Assembly: GCF_009769735.1 (NCBI RefSeq)
Contig: NZ_WSRO01000002.1
Span: 6,274,001 to 6,338,000, forward strand
Direction: 5' to 3'
From: Streptomyces sp. BA2
Lineage (GTDB): Bacteria > Actinomycetota > Actinomycetes > Streptomycetales > Streptomycetaceae
DNA: 64,000 nucleotides
Made by a program: the position numbers and the translations under genes. Positions 1 through 6,524 of the stretch are shown piece by piece; the stretch's first letter is position 1; every line of letters begins with the position of its first letter. A model generated the notes under the pieces. That model was given only the letters and a program-made list of their open reading frames with translations. It made no database searches and was not told the DNA's origin.

Positions 1-184
1 GGGTGGACGAAAGCGGACTGCGGCGAAGACGACGCCGAAGGAGGTAGGGGGCAAGAAGTCGACGGCGCAGAAGACGACGACGGCGAAGAAGACGACGACG
101 GCGAAGAAGACGACGACGGCGAAGAAGTCGACCGCGAAGAAGCCGGCGACAAAAAAGACGACGAAGAAGCGAACTTCGGCTTAG
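1..184 (+). CDS. C-terminal lysine-rich tail of an unidentified protein (5' end outside window)
   Basis: The frame beginning at base 2 stays open to a TAG at 182-184 and gives about 60 residues of Lys/Thr/Ala-rich sequence. The motif AKKTTT is repeated several times (an 18-bp DNA repeat near 68-127) and the tail ends [10 protein letters not shown]. Such tails occur on actinobacterial nucleic-acid-binding proteins, for example the Lys-rich tails of HupS-type HU proteins or of topoisomerase I, where they bind DNA non-specifically. The folded domain lies outside the window, so the family cannot be told from this tail. The frame is well supported because it shows the expected GC-rich third positions and a biased composition. 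Function is inference only. Confidence 0.55.
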   Translation, partial: GGRKRTAAKTTPKEVGGKKSTAQKTTTAKKTTTAKKTTTAKKSTAKKPATKKTTKKRTSA

Positions 185-244
185 GGCGGGACGGGGCTGC
201 TTCGTCTGCGGGCGCGGGGCAGCGCCGGGGTCGCCGACGCACCC

Positions 245-560
245 GGGCGGCACGTCGCGCCCGCTCACCCCTTCCTGTCCGCACCCCCTGTCGCCACGGA
301 GGTCGCCCACCCGCCCGGGCTGCACGTCGCCCGCTCACCCCTTCCTGTCCGCACCCCCTGTCGCCACGGAGGTCGCCCACCCGCCCGGGCTGCACGTCGC
401 CCATTCACCCCCGGCCTGTCCGCACCCCCTGTCGCCCCGGGGGTCGCCCACCCGCCCGGGCTGCACGTCGCCCACCCACCCCCGGCCTGTCCGCACCCCC
501 TGTCGCCCCGGGGGTCGCCCACCCCACCCGGGTTGCACGTCGCCCACCCACCCCTCCTGT
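245..560. repeat. Tandem array of a ~70-bp unit, about 4.3 copies
   Basis: The string CCTGTCCGCACCCCCTGTCGCC recurs with starts near 274, 344, 415 and 486, with a partial copy near 556, so the period is 70-71 bp. Between copies lies a conserved block containing GTCGCCCACCCGCCCGGGCTGCACGTCGCCC. Copies 1-2 carry ACGGAGG and copies 3-4 carry CCGGGGG, so the array expanded in two steps. Both strands are open for long stretches, but this follows from the repeat length and composition. I treat the array as intergenic. Confidence 0.85.
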
Positions 561-599
561 CCCCCCTGGCACCCCGGGGCAATCGGGTGGGTGGGTGGG
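543..599. repeat. C-rich/G-rich palindrome with a canonical G-quadruplex motif
   Basis: CCCACCCACCCC at 543-554 faces GGGTGGGTGGGTGGG at 585-599, so the strands can pair as a long stem. The + strand right arm is also a textbook four-tract G-quadruplex sequence with single-base loops. The centre (ACCCCGGGGCAAT) matches a second element near 58.8 kb. It sits between the upstream repeat array and the L31 paralogue, so it could end transcription or influence the downstream gene, but no function is shown. Confidence 0.7.
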
Positions 600-785
600 A
601 AAGGTTTGTTCGGTCAGGGGTGGCTGCAGGGTGAACGGGCGGGTGGGCGGGAAAGCCTGTTCGGCCAGACGCAGGATGCGGGGCCGCCGACGGACACGGG
701 GGGTGGTGACGGTTCAAGCGACGGACGCAACCCACGTGGCGCCCCCAGGCTCGCCGCACCCCACGTACGCGGGGAACCTGAGGAC

Positions 786-1055
786 ATGACCCAGGACAAG
801 GACAGCAACTACCGGCCCGTCGTCTTCCGGGACCGCTCGGCGGGCTACGCCTTCCTCACCCGCTCCACCGCGGAGAGCGACCAGACCATCGAGTGGGACG
901 ACGGCGAGACGTACCCCCTGGTGGAGGTGGAGATCTCCTCCGAGAGCCACCCCTTCTACACGGGCCGCGCCCGCGTCGTGGACTCCGAGGGCCAGGTCGC
1001 CAAGTTCGAGCGCCGCTACGGCGATCAGGCACCCCCGGCCACACCGGAGGGATGA
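786..1055 (+). CDS. rpmE2: Ribosomal protein L31, zinc-free (type B) paralogue
   Basis: This 89-residue protein reads as a bacterial L31: [19 protein letters not shown], then [26 protein letters not shown], the standard L31 C-terminal signature. It has no cysteine, so the zinc-binding CxC/CxxC pairs seen in the second L31 gene of this window (15694-15912) are absent. Cys-free L31 copies replace the zinc form on ribosomes during zinc limitation in many bacteria and are usually Zur-repressed. No obvious Zur palindrome is visible upstream. The ATG at 786 is chosen because homology begins there and TGAGGA lies just upstream; the frame extends further 5' only through repeat-like sequence. The N-terminus lacks the usual GIHPxY start, so this copy is somewhat divergent. 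Confidence 0.8.
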   Translation: MTQDKDSNYRPVVFRDRSAGYAFLTRSTAESDQTIEWDDGETYPLVEVEISSESHPFYTGRARVVDSEGQVAKFERRYGDQAPPATPEG

Positions 1056-1224
1056 GGAAACCGCCCCCGCCCCACCGCGCCACGCCGTGTGGAGCGCAGG
1101 AGTGGCAGGAGGGACGCGGCGGCCCGACGATGGCGATAGAACCTTGATCACGACCGAGAAACCCCGAACAAAGAACCACGAGCGACGATCGACGAACGAG
1201 CTTGATCACGAGAAGGCGGCGGGC

Positions 1225-2577
1225 ATGACCGACGGCACGACCGATCTCCAGGCGCTGGCGGCCGAGGCGTACATCTACGGCTACCCGATGGTGCTCAACC
1301 TCGACGAAGTCGACCGCCTCTCCCGCAAAGGCATGGGCTCGGTGGTGGCCCCCGCACCGTTCAACGAGTTCAGCCACGCGACCCGTCTCGCGGGCCCGGA
1401 CGACCCCTTCGTGAGCGTCAACAACGACACGATCTACTCGCTGGCCCAGCTCGATCTGTCCGGCGGCGCCCTGCTCCTGACGGTCCCGGACACGGACGGC
1501 CGCTACTACGTCCTGCAGTTCGTGGACGCCTGGACCAACAACTTCGCGTACGTGGGCCGCCGCGCCACCGGCACCGGCCCGGCCAGCTTCCTGCTCACGC
1601 CGCCGGGCTGGGACGAAGAGGTCCCGCCGGGCGCCACCCGGATCGCCGTGCCGACGGAGGTGGCGTCGATCGTCGGCCGGTGGGCCTGCTCGGGCCCGGA
1701 CGACGTGGCGGCGGTACGCGCGCTCCAGGAGGACACGCACCTGGAGCCGTACTGGACGGCATCCGGAGAGTCCCACGGGCTGCCGACCCACACGTACATC
1801 CCCGACGCCCAACCGGAGCTCCTCTTCTACGAGAAGCTCCGGGCGAGGATGGCTGCCTTCCCGCCCGCGCCCGCCGACCTGACGTACCAACAACAGTTCG
1901 CCCCGCTGGGCCTGTTGGACGCGCAGAGCCCCTACGCGACCCCCGATCCCGACCTCGCCGAAGCCCTGCGCGCGGGATTCGCCGAGGGCAAGGAGAAGGT
2001 CGAGTACGCCTCGACCCACGGGGACAGCGCGGAGCAGAACGGCTGGAAGCTGATGTACCACGCCTTCGACTACAACGCAGACCACTTCGAGGTCGGCACG
2101 CTCAAGGACCCCCAATGGATTTGTGCCGACCGGGAGTTGGGCCGCATGTTGCGCGCGGTGTCGGCCCACACGGCGCTCTGGGGCGAACACTGCTACGAAG
2201 CGGCGTGCGCAACGGCATGGACCGACGCTGACGGCCAACCCCTGGAGGGCGAGCAGTCCTACACTCTGCGCTTCGAGAAGCCGCCGCCGGTGGACGCGTT
2301 CTGGGCGATCACGATGTACGGCGTACCCGACCGCCACTTGGTCGCCAACCCCCTCGACCGATACTCCATCGGCGACCGCACCCCGGGCCTGAGCTACGAC
2401 GACGACGGCTCCCTGACCCTCCGCCTCCAGTCACGCCGCCCCGCCGACGACAAGACGGCAAAGAACTGGCTGCCCACACCACCGCAGGGCAGCTTCCGCC
2501 CGATCCTGCGGATGTACACGCCCCAAGCAGCGGTCTTCGATGGCACCTACGAACTACCCCCGATCCACCGGAGCTAG
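1225..2577 (+). CDS. DUF1254/DUF1214 domain protein
   Basis: About 450 residues. The N-terminal half has the DUF1254 pattern: LAAEAYIYGYPMVLN near residues 11-25, then VSVNNDTIYSLAQLDLSGG and YYVLQFVDAWTNNFAYVG. The C-terminal part has the DUF1214 pattern: KPPPVDAFWAITMYG, then LRLQSRRP and NWLPTPPQGSFRPILRMY. This two-domain protein is widespread in bacteria, but I know of no established biochemical role. No signal peptide or membrane segment is apparent from the chosen start. The ATG at 1225 (GMTDGTT) is preferred to upstream in-frame starts because conservation begins shortly after it and the upstream residues look like translated intergenic DNA. It is a single gene, tail-to-tail with the reductase pseudogene. 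Confidence 0.8.
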   Translation: MTDGTTDLQALAAEAYIYGYPMVLNLDEVDRLSRKGMGSVVAPAPFNEFSHATRLAGPDDPFVSVNNDTIYSLAQLDLSGGALLLTVPDTDGRYYVLQFVDAWTNNFAYVGRRATGTGPASFLLTPPGWDEEVPPGATRIAVPTEVASIVGRWACSGPDDVAAVRALQEDTHLEPYWTASGESHGLPTHTYIPDAQPELLFYEKLRARMAAFPPAPADLTYQQQFAPLGLLDAQSPYATPDPDLAEALRAGFAEGKEKVEYASTHGDSAEQNGWKLMYHAFDYNADHFEVGTLKDPQWICADRELGRMLRAVSAHTALWGEHCYEAACATAWTDADGQPLEGEQSYTLRFEKPPPVDAFWAITMYGVPDRHLVANPLDRYSIGDRTPGLSYDDDGSLTLRLQSRRPADDKTAKNWLPTPPQGSFRPILRMYTPQAAVFDGTYELPPIHRS

Positions 2578-2587
2578 GTACAGCCGC

Positions 2588-3166
2588 TCAGCTATGCAGG
2601 GTGGGCCGGTAGACGAGTTCCTGAATGTGGCCGTCGAGCGTCGTCCGGTCGATCAGCTCGAGATCGAAGTCGGCCGCACCCTCGAAGATCGGATCAAGGC
2701 CCGTCCGACCGGTGATCACAGGGAAGAGCGTCACCTGCACACGGTCGACCAGACCGGCGGCCATCAGCGCCCGATTCATCGACAGACTGCCGTGCGAGCG
2801 CAACGGCACCGCAGACTCCTTCTTGAGCCGAGCGACGACATCAACGGCATCCCCGCTCGCGAGGCTCGCATCCGGCCAGTCGAGAGGCCCCTCCAGCGTG
2901 CTCGACACCACAGTGGCCGGCAGGTTCCGCATCCGTGTGACCCACGGATCACGCACCTCGGACTCCTCGGTGCTGGAGGCCAGCATCTGCGCGAACGCCC
3001 GATACGTACGGGCCCCAAAAACCATCCGCTGCTCGTCGGCATACAGGGCGAGGCGATGGCCGAGCAGCTCGGGCCCTTGCTTCCCCCACTAGCCGGACCA
3101 GTTGTCACTGGCGGCGCCGAAGCCGTCAAGGCTGGAGAAGACGTCGAATGTGTAGGTGGCGGTCAT
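2588..3166 (-). pseudogene. Dihydrofolate-reductase-like (RibD C-terminal fold) protein interrupted by an amber codon
   Basis: Reading from the ATG at 3166 (AGGAG six bases upstream on the minus strand) gives MTATYTFDVFSSLDGFGAAS, then DNWSG, then TAG at 3091-3089, and continues in the same frame WGKQGPELLGHRLALYADEQ into a complete C-terminal half ending at 2588. Total length would be 193 codons. Family members usually have a tyrosine between Gly and Trp here, so one C-to-G change (TAC to TAG) accounts for the break. The region after the stop is intact, with NRALMAAGLVDRVQVTLFPV and TGRTGLDPIFEG typical of RibD-C/DHFR-like reductases. A shorter protein could start at the ATG at 3025 (145 residues) but would lack the first beta strand and much of the nucleotide site. 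The mutation looks recent because no frameshift or other stop is present. A sequencing error is the main alternative. Confidence 0.8.
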
Positions 3167-3345
3167 GAGGCGCTCCTGAGTGCGGTCGATTGCGAGTCGC
3201 TCATACAGACCGGCGATCACGGCGAGACTCATCGCCGGGCGTGGTGGTGGGTTGAATCGGCTCAGTCAGAAAGGCTCGCTGAGGCGCCAGTTGGGCGGGT
3301 CGCGGACCCCTTCGCCCGCCTGCACTAATCGCTCTGGCCGTGAAC

Positions 3346-3981
3346 TCAGGCAGCTGGCTCGCTTGTCTGGGCCCCTTCTGCGGCCAAGAGCTGCGCGAGG
3401 TTGTCCCGTGCACTGCCGAGCGTGGAGAGCATCTGCGCACGGGTCTCTTCGAAGCGGGGGTCGACCTCGACTCCGAGGTCATGTCGCAGCGTGACCCGTA
3501 GCAGGTATACGCCGTCAGACAGTGGGCCACTGAACCATGTATCGGCCCGCTGATACGCCCCGTCGAGGTCAGGGCTGCTGGGCAGATGCTTGACGACCGC
3601 ATATCCGATCCCAAGAGATCTGTTGAGGGTCGAGGCTACGTCCAGGACGTCCTTGGCCAGTGCCATCTGTGCCTGGGAGTACTCGTCCGCCCAGGCCTCC
3701 TTCGCGCTTTCGAGCAGAGCCGGGTCGAGGCTTTCGCCGCGCTTTGCTGCCTCCACGGCGTCCCGCGCGGCGACTCGGTAAGCGCGAGCGGTGGTATTCA
3801 GACGGGCATAGAGATCCCGCCGCGCTTGTATCGCCTGCTCGTGGCGTTCCTGCTCTCGTTCGCGGTCGGCCCGCTCGTTCTGCTCCCGGTTGGCGCGCTG
3901 GCTGAGCACCGTCCCACCGAGGGTTCCCCCCAACGTTCCTCCGACAGTGATGAGCGCGACGGCAAGCGTGGTCACGTCCAC
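3346..3981 (-). CDS. Small membrane-anchored protein with glycine-repeat TM segment and charged coiled coil
   Basis: The GTG at 3981 is preceded by GGAGG with five-base spacing on the minus strand, a strong reason to start here rather than at the upstream ATG near 4173. The 211-residue product begins VDVTTLAVALITVGGTLGGT, a hydrophobic stretch with a GGTLGGTLGGT repeat that resembles a glycine-zipper membrane helix. A highly charged helix follows (QRANREQNERADREREQERH), then a mostly helical domain with no motif I recognise. The family appears to be an actinobacterial hypothetical protein. Predicted topology is a short N-terminal membrane anchor with a cytoplasmic helical body. It lies on the 3' side of the tRNA-Arg gene, in a stretch that looks accessory. 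Confidence 0.65.
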   Translation of the reverse strand: MDVTTLAVALITVGGTLGGTLGGTVLSQRANREQNERADREREQERHEQAIQARRDLYARLNTTARAYRVAARDAVEAAKRGESLDPALLESAKEAWADEYSQAQMALAKDVLDVASTLNRSLGIGYAVVKHLPSSPDLDGAYQRADTWFSGPLSDGVYLLRVTLRHDLGVEVDPRFEETRAQMLSTLGSARDNLAQLLAAEGAQTSEPAA

Positions 3982-4233
3982 GAGATCCTCCAACTCGTCC
4001 AGCAGTCGTCCGACTGCAGTCAGCGGCTGATGGCCGCGGTGCCGGCTCACCTTCGCCAGACTCATGCCCACCTGCAGTGTGGTCGTGGGGCAGCGTGACG
4101 TAACGAGGAGTGAAGGCCTGCTCGGCTCCACCATGTGCCATAACCTGCGGGCACGCTCCAAGATCCCGTCCACGCCTCGTCCACAGACCTCGACATACGG
4201 CCGCTACGGGCTGTATCTGCCTGCACATACGCG

Positions 4234-4273
4234 AAGACCCCGGCCTCAGCGTTTCCGCTGGTGACGGGGTCTT
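4234..4273 (-). terminator. Hairpin downstream of tRNA-Arg
   Basis: On the minus strand, about 20 bases after the tRNA, AAGACCCCG pairs with CGGGGTCTT. Inside this lies a second stem CAGCG-GAAA-CGCTG with a GNRA tetraloop. The placement directly 3' of the tRNA supports a transcription terminator or 3'-processing structure. There is no long U-tract, as is usual in this genus. The rest of 3982-4291 shows nothing I can identify. Confidence 0.6.
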
Positions 4274-4291
4274 TGGGCACCTAATACAAGG

Positions 4292-4363
4292 TGCCCCCGG
4301 CAGGATTCGAACCTGCGCACACGGCTCCGGAGGCCGTTGCTCTATCCCCTGAGCTACGGGGGC
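4292..4363 (-). tRNA. tRNA-Arg (anticodon CCG)
   Basis: The minus strand folds as a complete cloverleaf: acceptor GCCCCCG/CGGGGGC, D-arm GCTC/GAGC, anticodon stem ACGGC/GCCGT with loop CTCCGGA, and T-arm GCAGG-TTCGAAT-CCTGC, with discriminator A at 4292. The anticodon CCG reads CGG, an arginine codon. The 72-nt length is normal. The CCA end is not encoded (the next genomic bases are CCTTG). Its 3' end points toward the accessory genes at lower coordinates. Confidence 0.95.
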
Positions 4364-4576
4364 GTGTCGGGGCGGGTTGCGCCGCGACGTGTAGAACCCT
4401 ACCAGCTCTGAACGGCTCCCCATGAACAGGTATTTCCGCACTCCGTGGCCATGGGAGCGAGCACATCCGCACCCTGCGTCCCAGAGGTCACCCTCGGCTC
4501 CCCGCACGCTCCCTCGCACGGGGCAGAAGTGGGGAAAACCCGGACGCGGCGGCGGGCGCGGACCTACTCTCGAGTT

Positions 4577-5065
4577 GTGTCAGGCGTGTCAGGCCGCGTG
4601 CTTGTTGTGGACGACAACAAGGTCATCCGGCAGCTGATCAGGGTCAACCTCGAGCTGGAGGGCTTCGAGGTCGTGACCGCGGCTGATGGTGCCGAATGCC
4701 TGGATGTGGTGAACCAGGTCAGACCCGATGTCGTCACGCTCGACGTGGTGATGCCTCGCCTCGACGGGCTGCGTACCGCCGCTCGGCTGCGTTCCGATCC
4801 GCGGACCCGGGATCTGCCCATCGTCATTGTCAGTGCCTGCACCCAGTACGAGGTGGCCAGCGGGCTCGAGGTCGGGGTGGACGCCTTCCTGGCCAAGCCC
4901 TTTGAGCCTGCCGAACTGCTCGGGATCGTACGGCAGTTGATGGAGCACGGCAGTGGTGGTGGCGCCGGTGTTGGCGGTGATGGTGGTGACGGCGGGCACA
5001 GTGCGCTCAGCAGTGAGCTCGGGGCCGCCGGAGAAGCCGAGCGCGCCGGCCGCCCCAGCGGCTGA
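4577..5065 (+). CDS. Stand-alone response-regulator receiver protein
   Basis: A CheY-like receiver domain occupies almost the whole protein: RVLVVDDNKVIRQLI with the acidic pair near residues 11-12, phospho-acceptor Asp in VVTLDVVMPRLDG, the conserved Ser/Thr in IVIVSAC, and Lys in FLAKPFEP. There is no output domain, only a Gly-rich tail. It may therefore act by protein-protein contact, and no histidine kinase lies beside it. The GTG at 4577 (VSGVSGRVL) is preferred over the upstream ATG at 4445 because the receiver fold starts at once and upstream residues are low complexity; the GTG at 4586 is an alternative. The last codons and the TGA lie in the first unit of a 24-bp tandem repeat, so the C-terminus has probably been reshaped by repeat growth. 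Confidence 0.85.
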   Translation: MSGVSGRVLVVDDNKVIRQLIRVNLELEGFEVVTAADGAECLDVVNQVRPDVVTLDVVMPRLDGLRTAARLRSDPRTRDLPIVIVSACTQYEVASGLEVGVDAFLAKPFEPAELLGIVRQLMEHGSGGGAGVGGDGGDGGHSALSSELGAAGEAERAGRPSG

Positions 5066-5272
5066 CCCCGCCCCCGCCCCAGCGGCTGACCCCGCCGCCG
5101 CTCGAGTGGTTCACCCCGCCCCCGCCCGAGTGGCTAACCCCGCCCCCGCCCCAGCGGCTGACCCCGCCCCCGCCCGAGCGGCTGAACCCGCTGCCGCTCG
5201 AGTGGTTCACCCCGCCCCCGCCCCAGCGGCTAACCCCGCCCCCGCCCGAGTGGCTCACCCCGCCCCGGAGCC
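5051..5272. repeat. 24-bp GC-rich minisatellite, about 9 copies
   Basis: Variants of ACCCCGCCCCCGCCCCAGCGGCTG follow one another without spacers from the end of the receiver gene to about 5272. Two main variants alternate, one with CCCAGCGGCTG or CCCGAGCGGCTG and one with CTCGAGTGGTTC. The unit is a multiple of three, which is why long Pro/Ala frames appear on both strands. The remainder to 5403 is C-rich with no other gene visible. Confidence 0.85.
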
Positions 5273-5391
5273 CGACCCAACCCCCGCCGAAGCCTCCCAA
5301 GCCGCCAGCACCCCCTTCCTCGCCAGCGCCCCCCCGTCCACATCCCGGACCATCAGGGAAACCAGGTCGCGTCCCCACCCCCCTCCTCCCA

Positions 5392-5404
5392 TACGCTTGT
5401 CCCG
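5392..5404 (+). promoter_or_regulatory. Candidate -10 element for a leaderless transcript
   Basis: TACGCT at 5392-5397 fits the TANNNT form of the vegetative -10 box and lies six bases before the GTG start of the next gene. No Shine-Dalgarno sequence precedes that GTG, so transcription could start at the start codon. No good -35 hexamer is visible, so this is tentative. Confidence 0.35.
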
Positions 5405-6480
5405 TGACCCCCGTCGAGCTCTCCCGCACCGTGCTGCGCGCCATGCGTCGTGCCGTCGATGACGGGGAGCTCAGTGGCCTCGGGGACGTGGGGGCCACGG
5501 CGCGGGTCGTCGTCGAGCGCCCCCGCCCCGGCGGGTGTGGGGACTACGCCACGAACGTCGCCCTGCAGATCGCCCGCGCCGCCGGGCAGTCGCCCCGGCA
5601 GGTCGCCGAAGTGCTCTCCCCGCGGCTCGCGGGCGAGCCCGGCATCGCCGCCATCGACATCACCGGGCCCGGTTTCCTGAACATCACCCTCGAGCGGGAC
5701 GGCGGCCCCGGGAACACCGGCAGTGCCCGCGCCGCCCTCGTACGTGACGTCCTCACCTGCGGCGCCTCCTACGGACACGCCCGTCCCGGCTCCGGCGAAG
5801 CAGAAGTCCACCAGCTTCACTTCCCCCGCGAAGTCCGCGCCGCCGTCCTCGCCGATTCCCTCCGCCGCATCCTCCTCTCCCAGGGGGCCCGCGTACGGAA
5901 CACCTGTGAGGAGGCGCCCGACCCCGGCTGGGCCCCCCTCGGCGTACACGTCGACGCGTACGGGATCCACCCCTCCCCCCTCAAGGTCCTACGGCCCGTC
6001 CCCGCCCCGGCCGACCCCGCCCCCCTCGGCCCCGACGCCGCCCGCTGGGCCCTTCTCCACCCCGCCGCCCACGACCGGCCCCGCATCAGCAGCGACGAGC
6101 ACCTCGTCCAGCGAGCGGTCAACCCCCTCTTCCGCGTGCGGTACGCCTGCTCCCGCACCCGCGCCCTCACCCGCAACGCCGCCGCCCTCGGTTTCCACAG
6201 CGCCCCGGGGGACGTCACCGCGGACGAGCTGCTCGATGCCCTCGCCGAGTACCCCCGCATCCTGGCCGCCACCGCCCGGCACCGTGCGCCCGACCGCCTT
6301 GCCCGGCATCTCGTCGTCACCGCCGATGCCTTCCTCGCCTTCGAGCCCGCCGTCCTGCCGCTTGGTGACGAGAAACCCTTGGCCGCCCACCGCGCCCGGC
6401 TCGCGCTCGCCGAAGCCGCCGGGACGGTGCTCGCAGGCGGCCTGTCCCTGCTCGGCATCAGTGCCCCCGAGTACTTGTGA
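5404..6480 (+). CDS. nrtL: ArgRS-related anticodon-binding protein without the catalytic core
   Basis: This 358-residue protein matches the two ends of arginyl-tRNA synthetase. Residues ~45-100 (CGDYATNVALQIARAAGQSP, then IDITGPGFLNITL) are the ArgRS N-terminal additional domain. Residues ~220-358 (NPLFRVRYACSRTRAL, a helical bundle, and a LLGISAPEYL end) are the DALR anticodon-binding domain. Between them only ~120 residues remain where ArgRS has its Rossmann core. VHQLHFPREVRAAVLADSLR aligns with the stretch that should contain HIGH, and no KMSKS loop is seen. It therefore cannot aminoacylate. It sits just upstream of lysA, where mycobacteria and corynebacteria carry true argS, so it looks like the collapsed ancestral copy, preserved for some RNA-binding or regulatory role. 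I recall the name NrtL being used in annotation pipelines for this family. GTG start. Confidence 0.85.
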   Translation: MTPVELSRTVLRAMRRAVDDGELSGLGDVGATARVVVERPRPGGCGDYATNVALQIARAAGQSPRQVAEVLSPRLAGEPGIAAIDITGPGFLNITLERDGGPGNTGSARAALVRDVLTCGASYGHARPGSGEAEVHQLHFPREVRAAVLADSLRRILLSQGARVRNTCEEAPDPGWAPLGVHVDAYGIHPSPLKVLRPVPAPADPAPLGPDAARWALLHPAAHDRPRISSDEHLVQRAVNPLFRVRYACSRTRALTRNAAALGFHSAPGDVTADELLDALAEYPRILAATARHRAPDRLARHLVVTADAFLAFEPAVLPLGDEKPLAAHRARLALAEAAGTVLAGGLSLLGISAPEYL

Positions 6481-6524
6481 CACGTGAAGACAGACGTGAA
6501 TGAAGTGAGAGAGACGAACGCGAC

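Noticed and set aside
245..560. CRISPR-like regular repeats
   Set aside because: Units are contiguous with no unique spacers and no cas genes are present.
856..2337. 493-codon minus-strand frame over L31 and the DUF1254 gene
   Set aside because: Both + strand genes have recognisable family motifs; the minus frame does not.
4953..5462. Pro/Ala-rich 169-codon frame across the 24-bp repeat
   Set aside because: Open only because the repeat unit is 24 bp and lacks stops; it has no start signal and overlaps two real genes.
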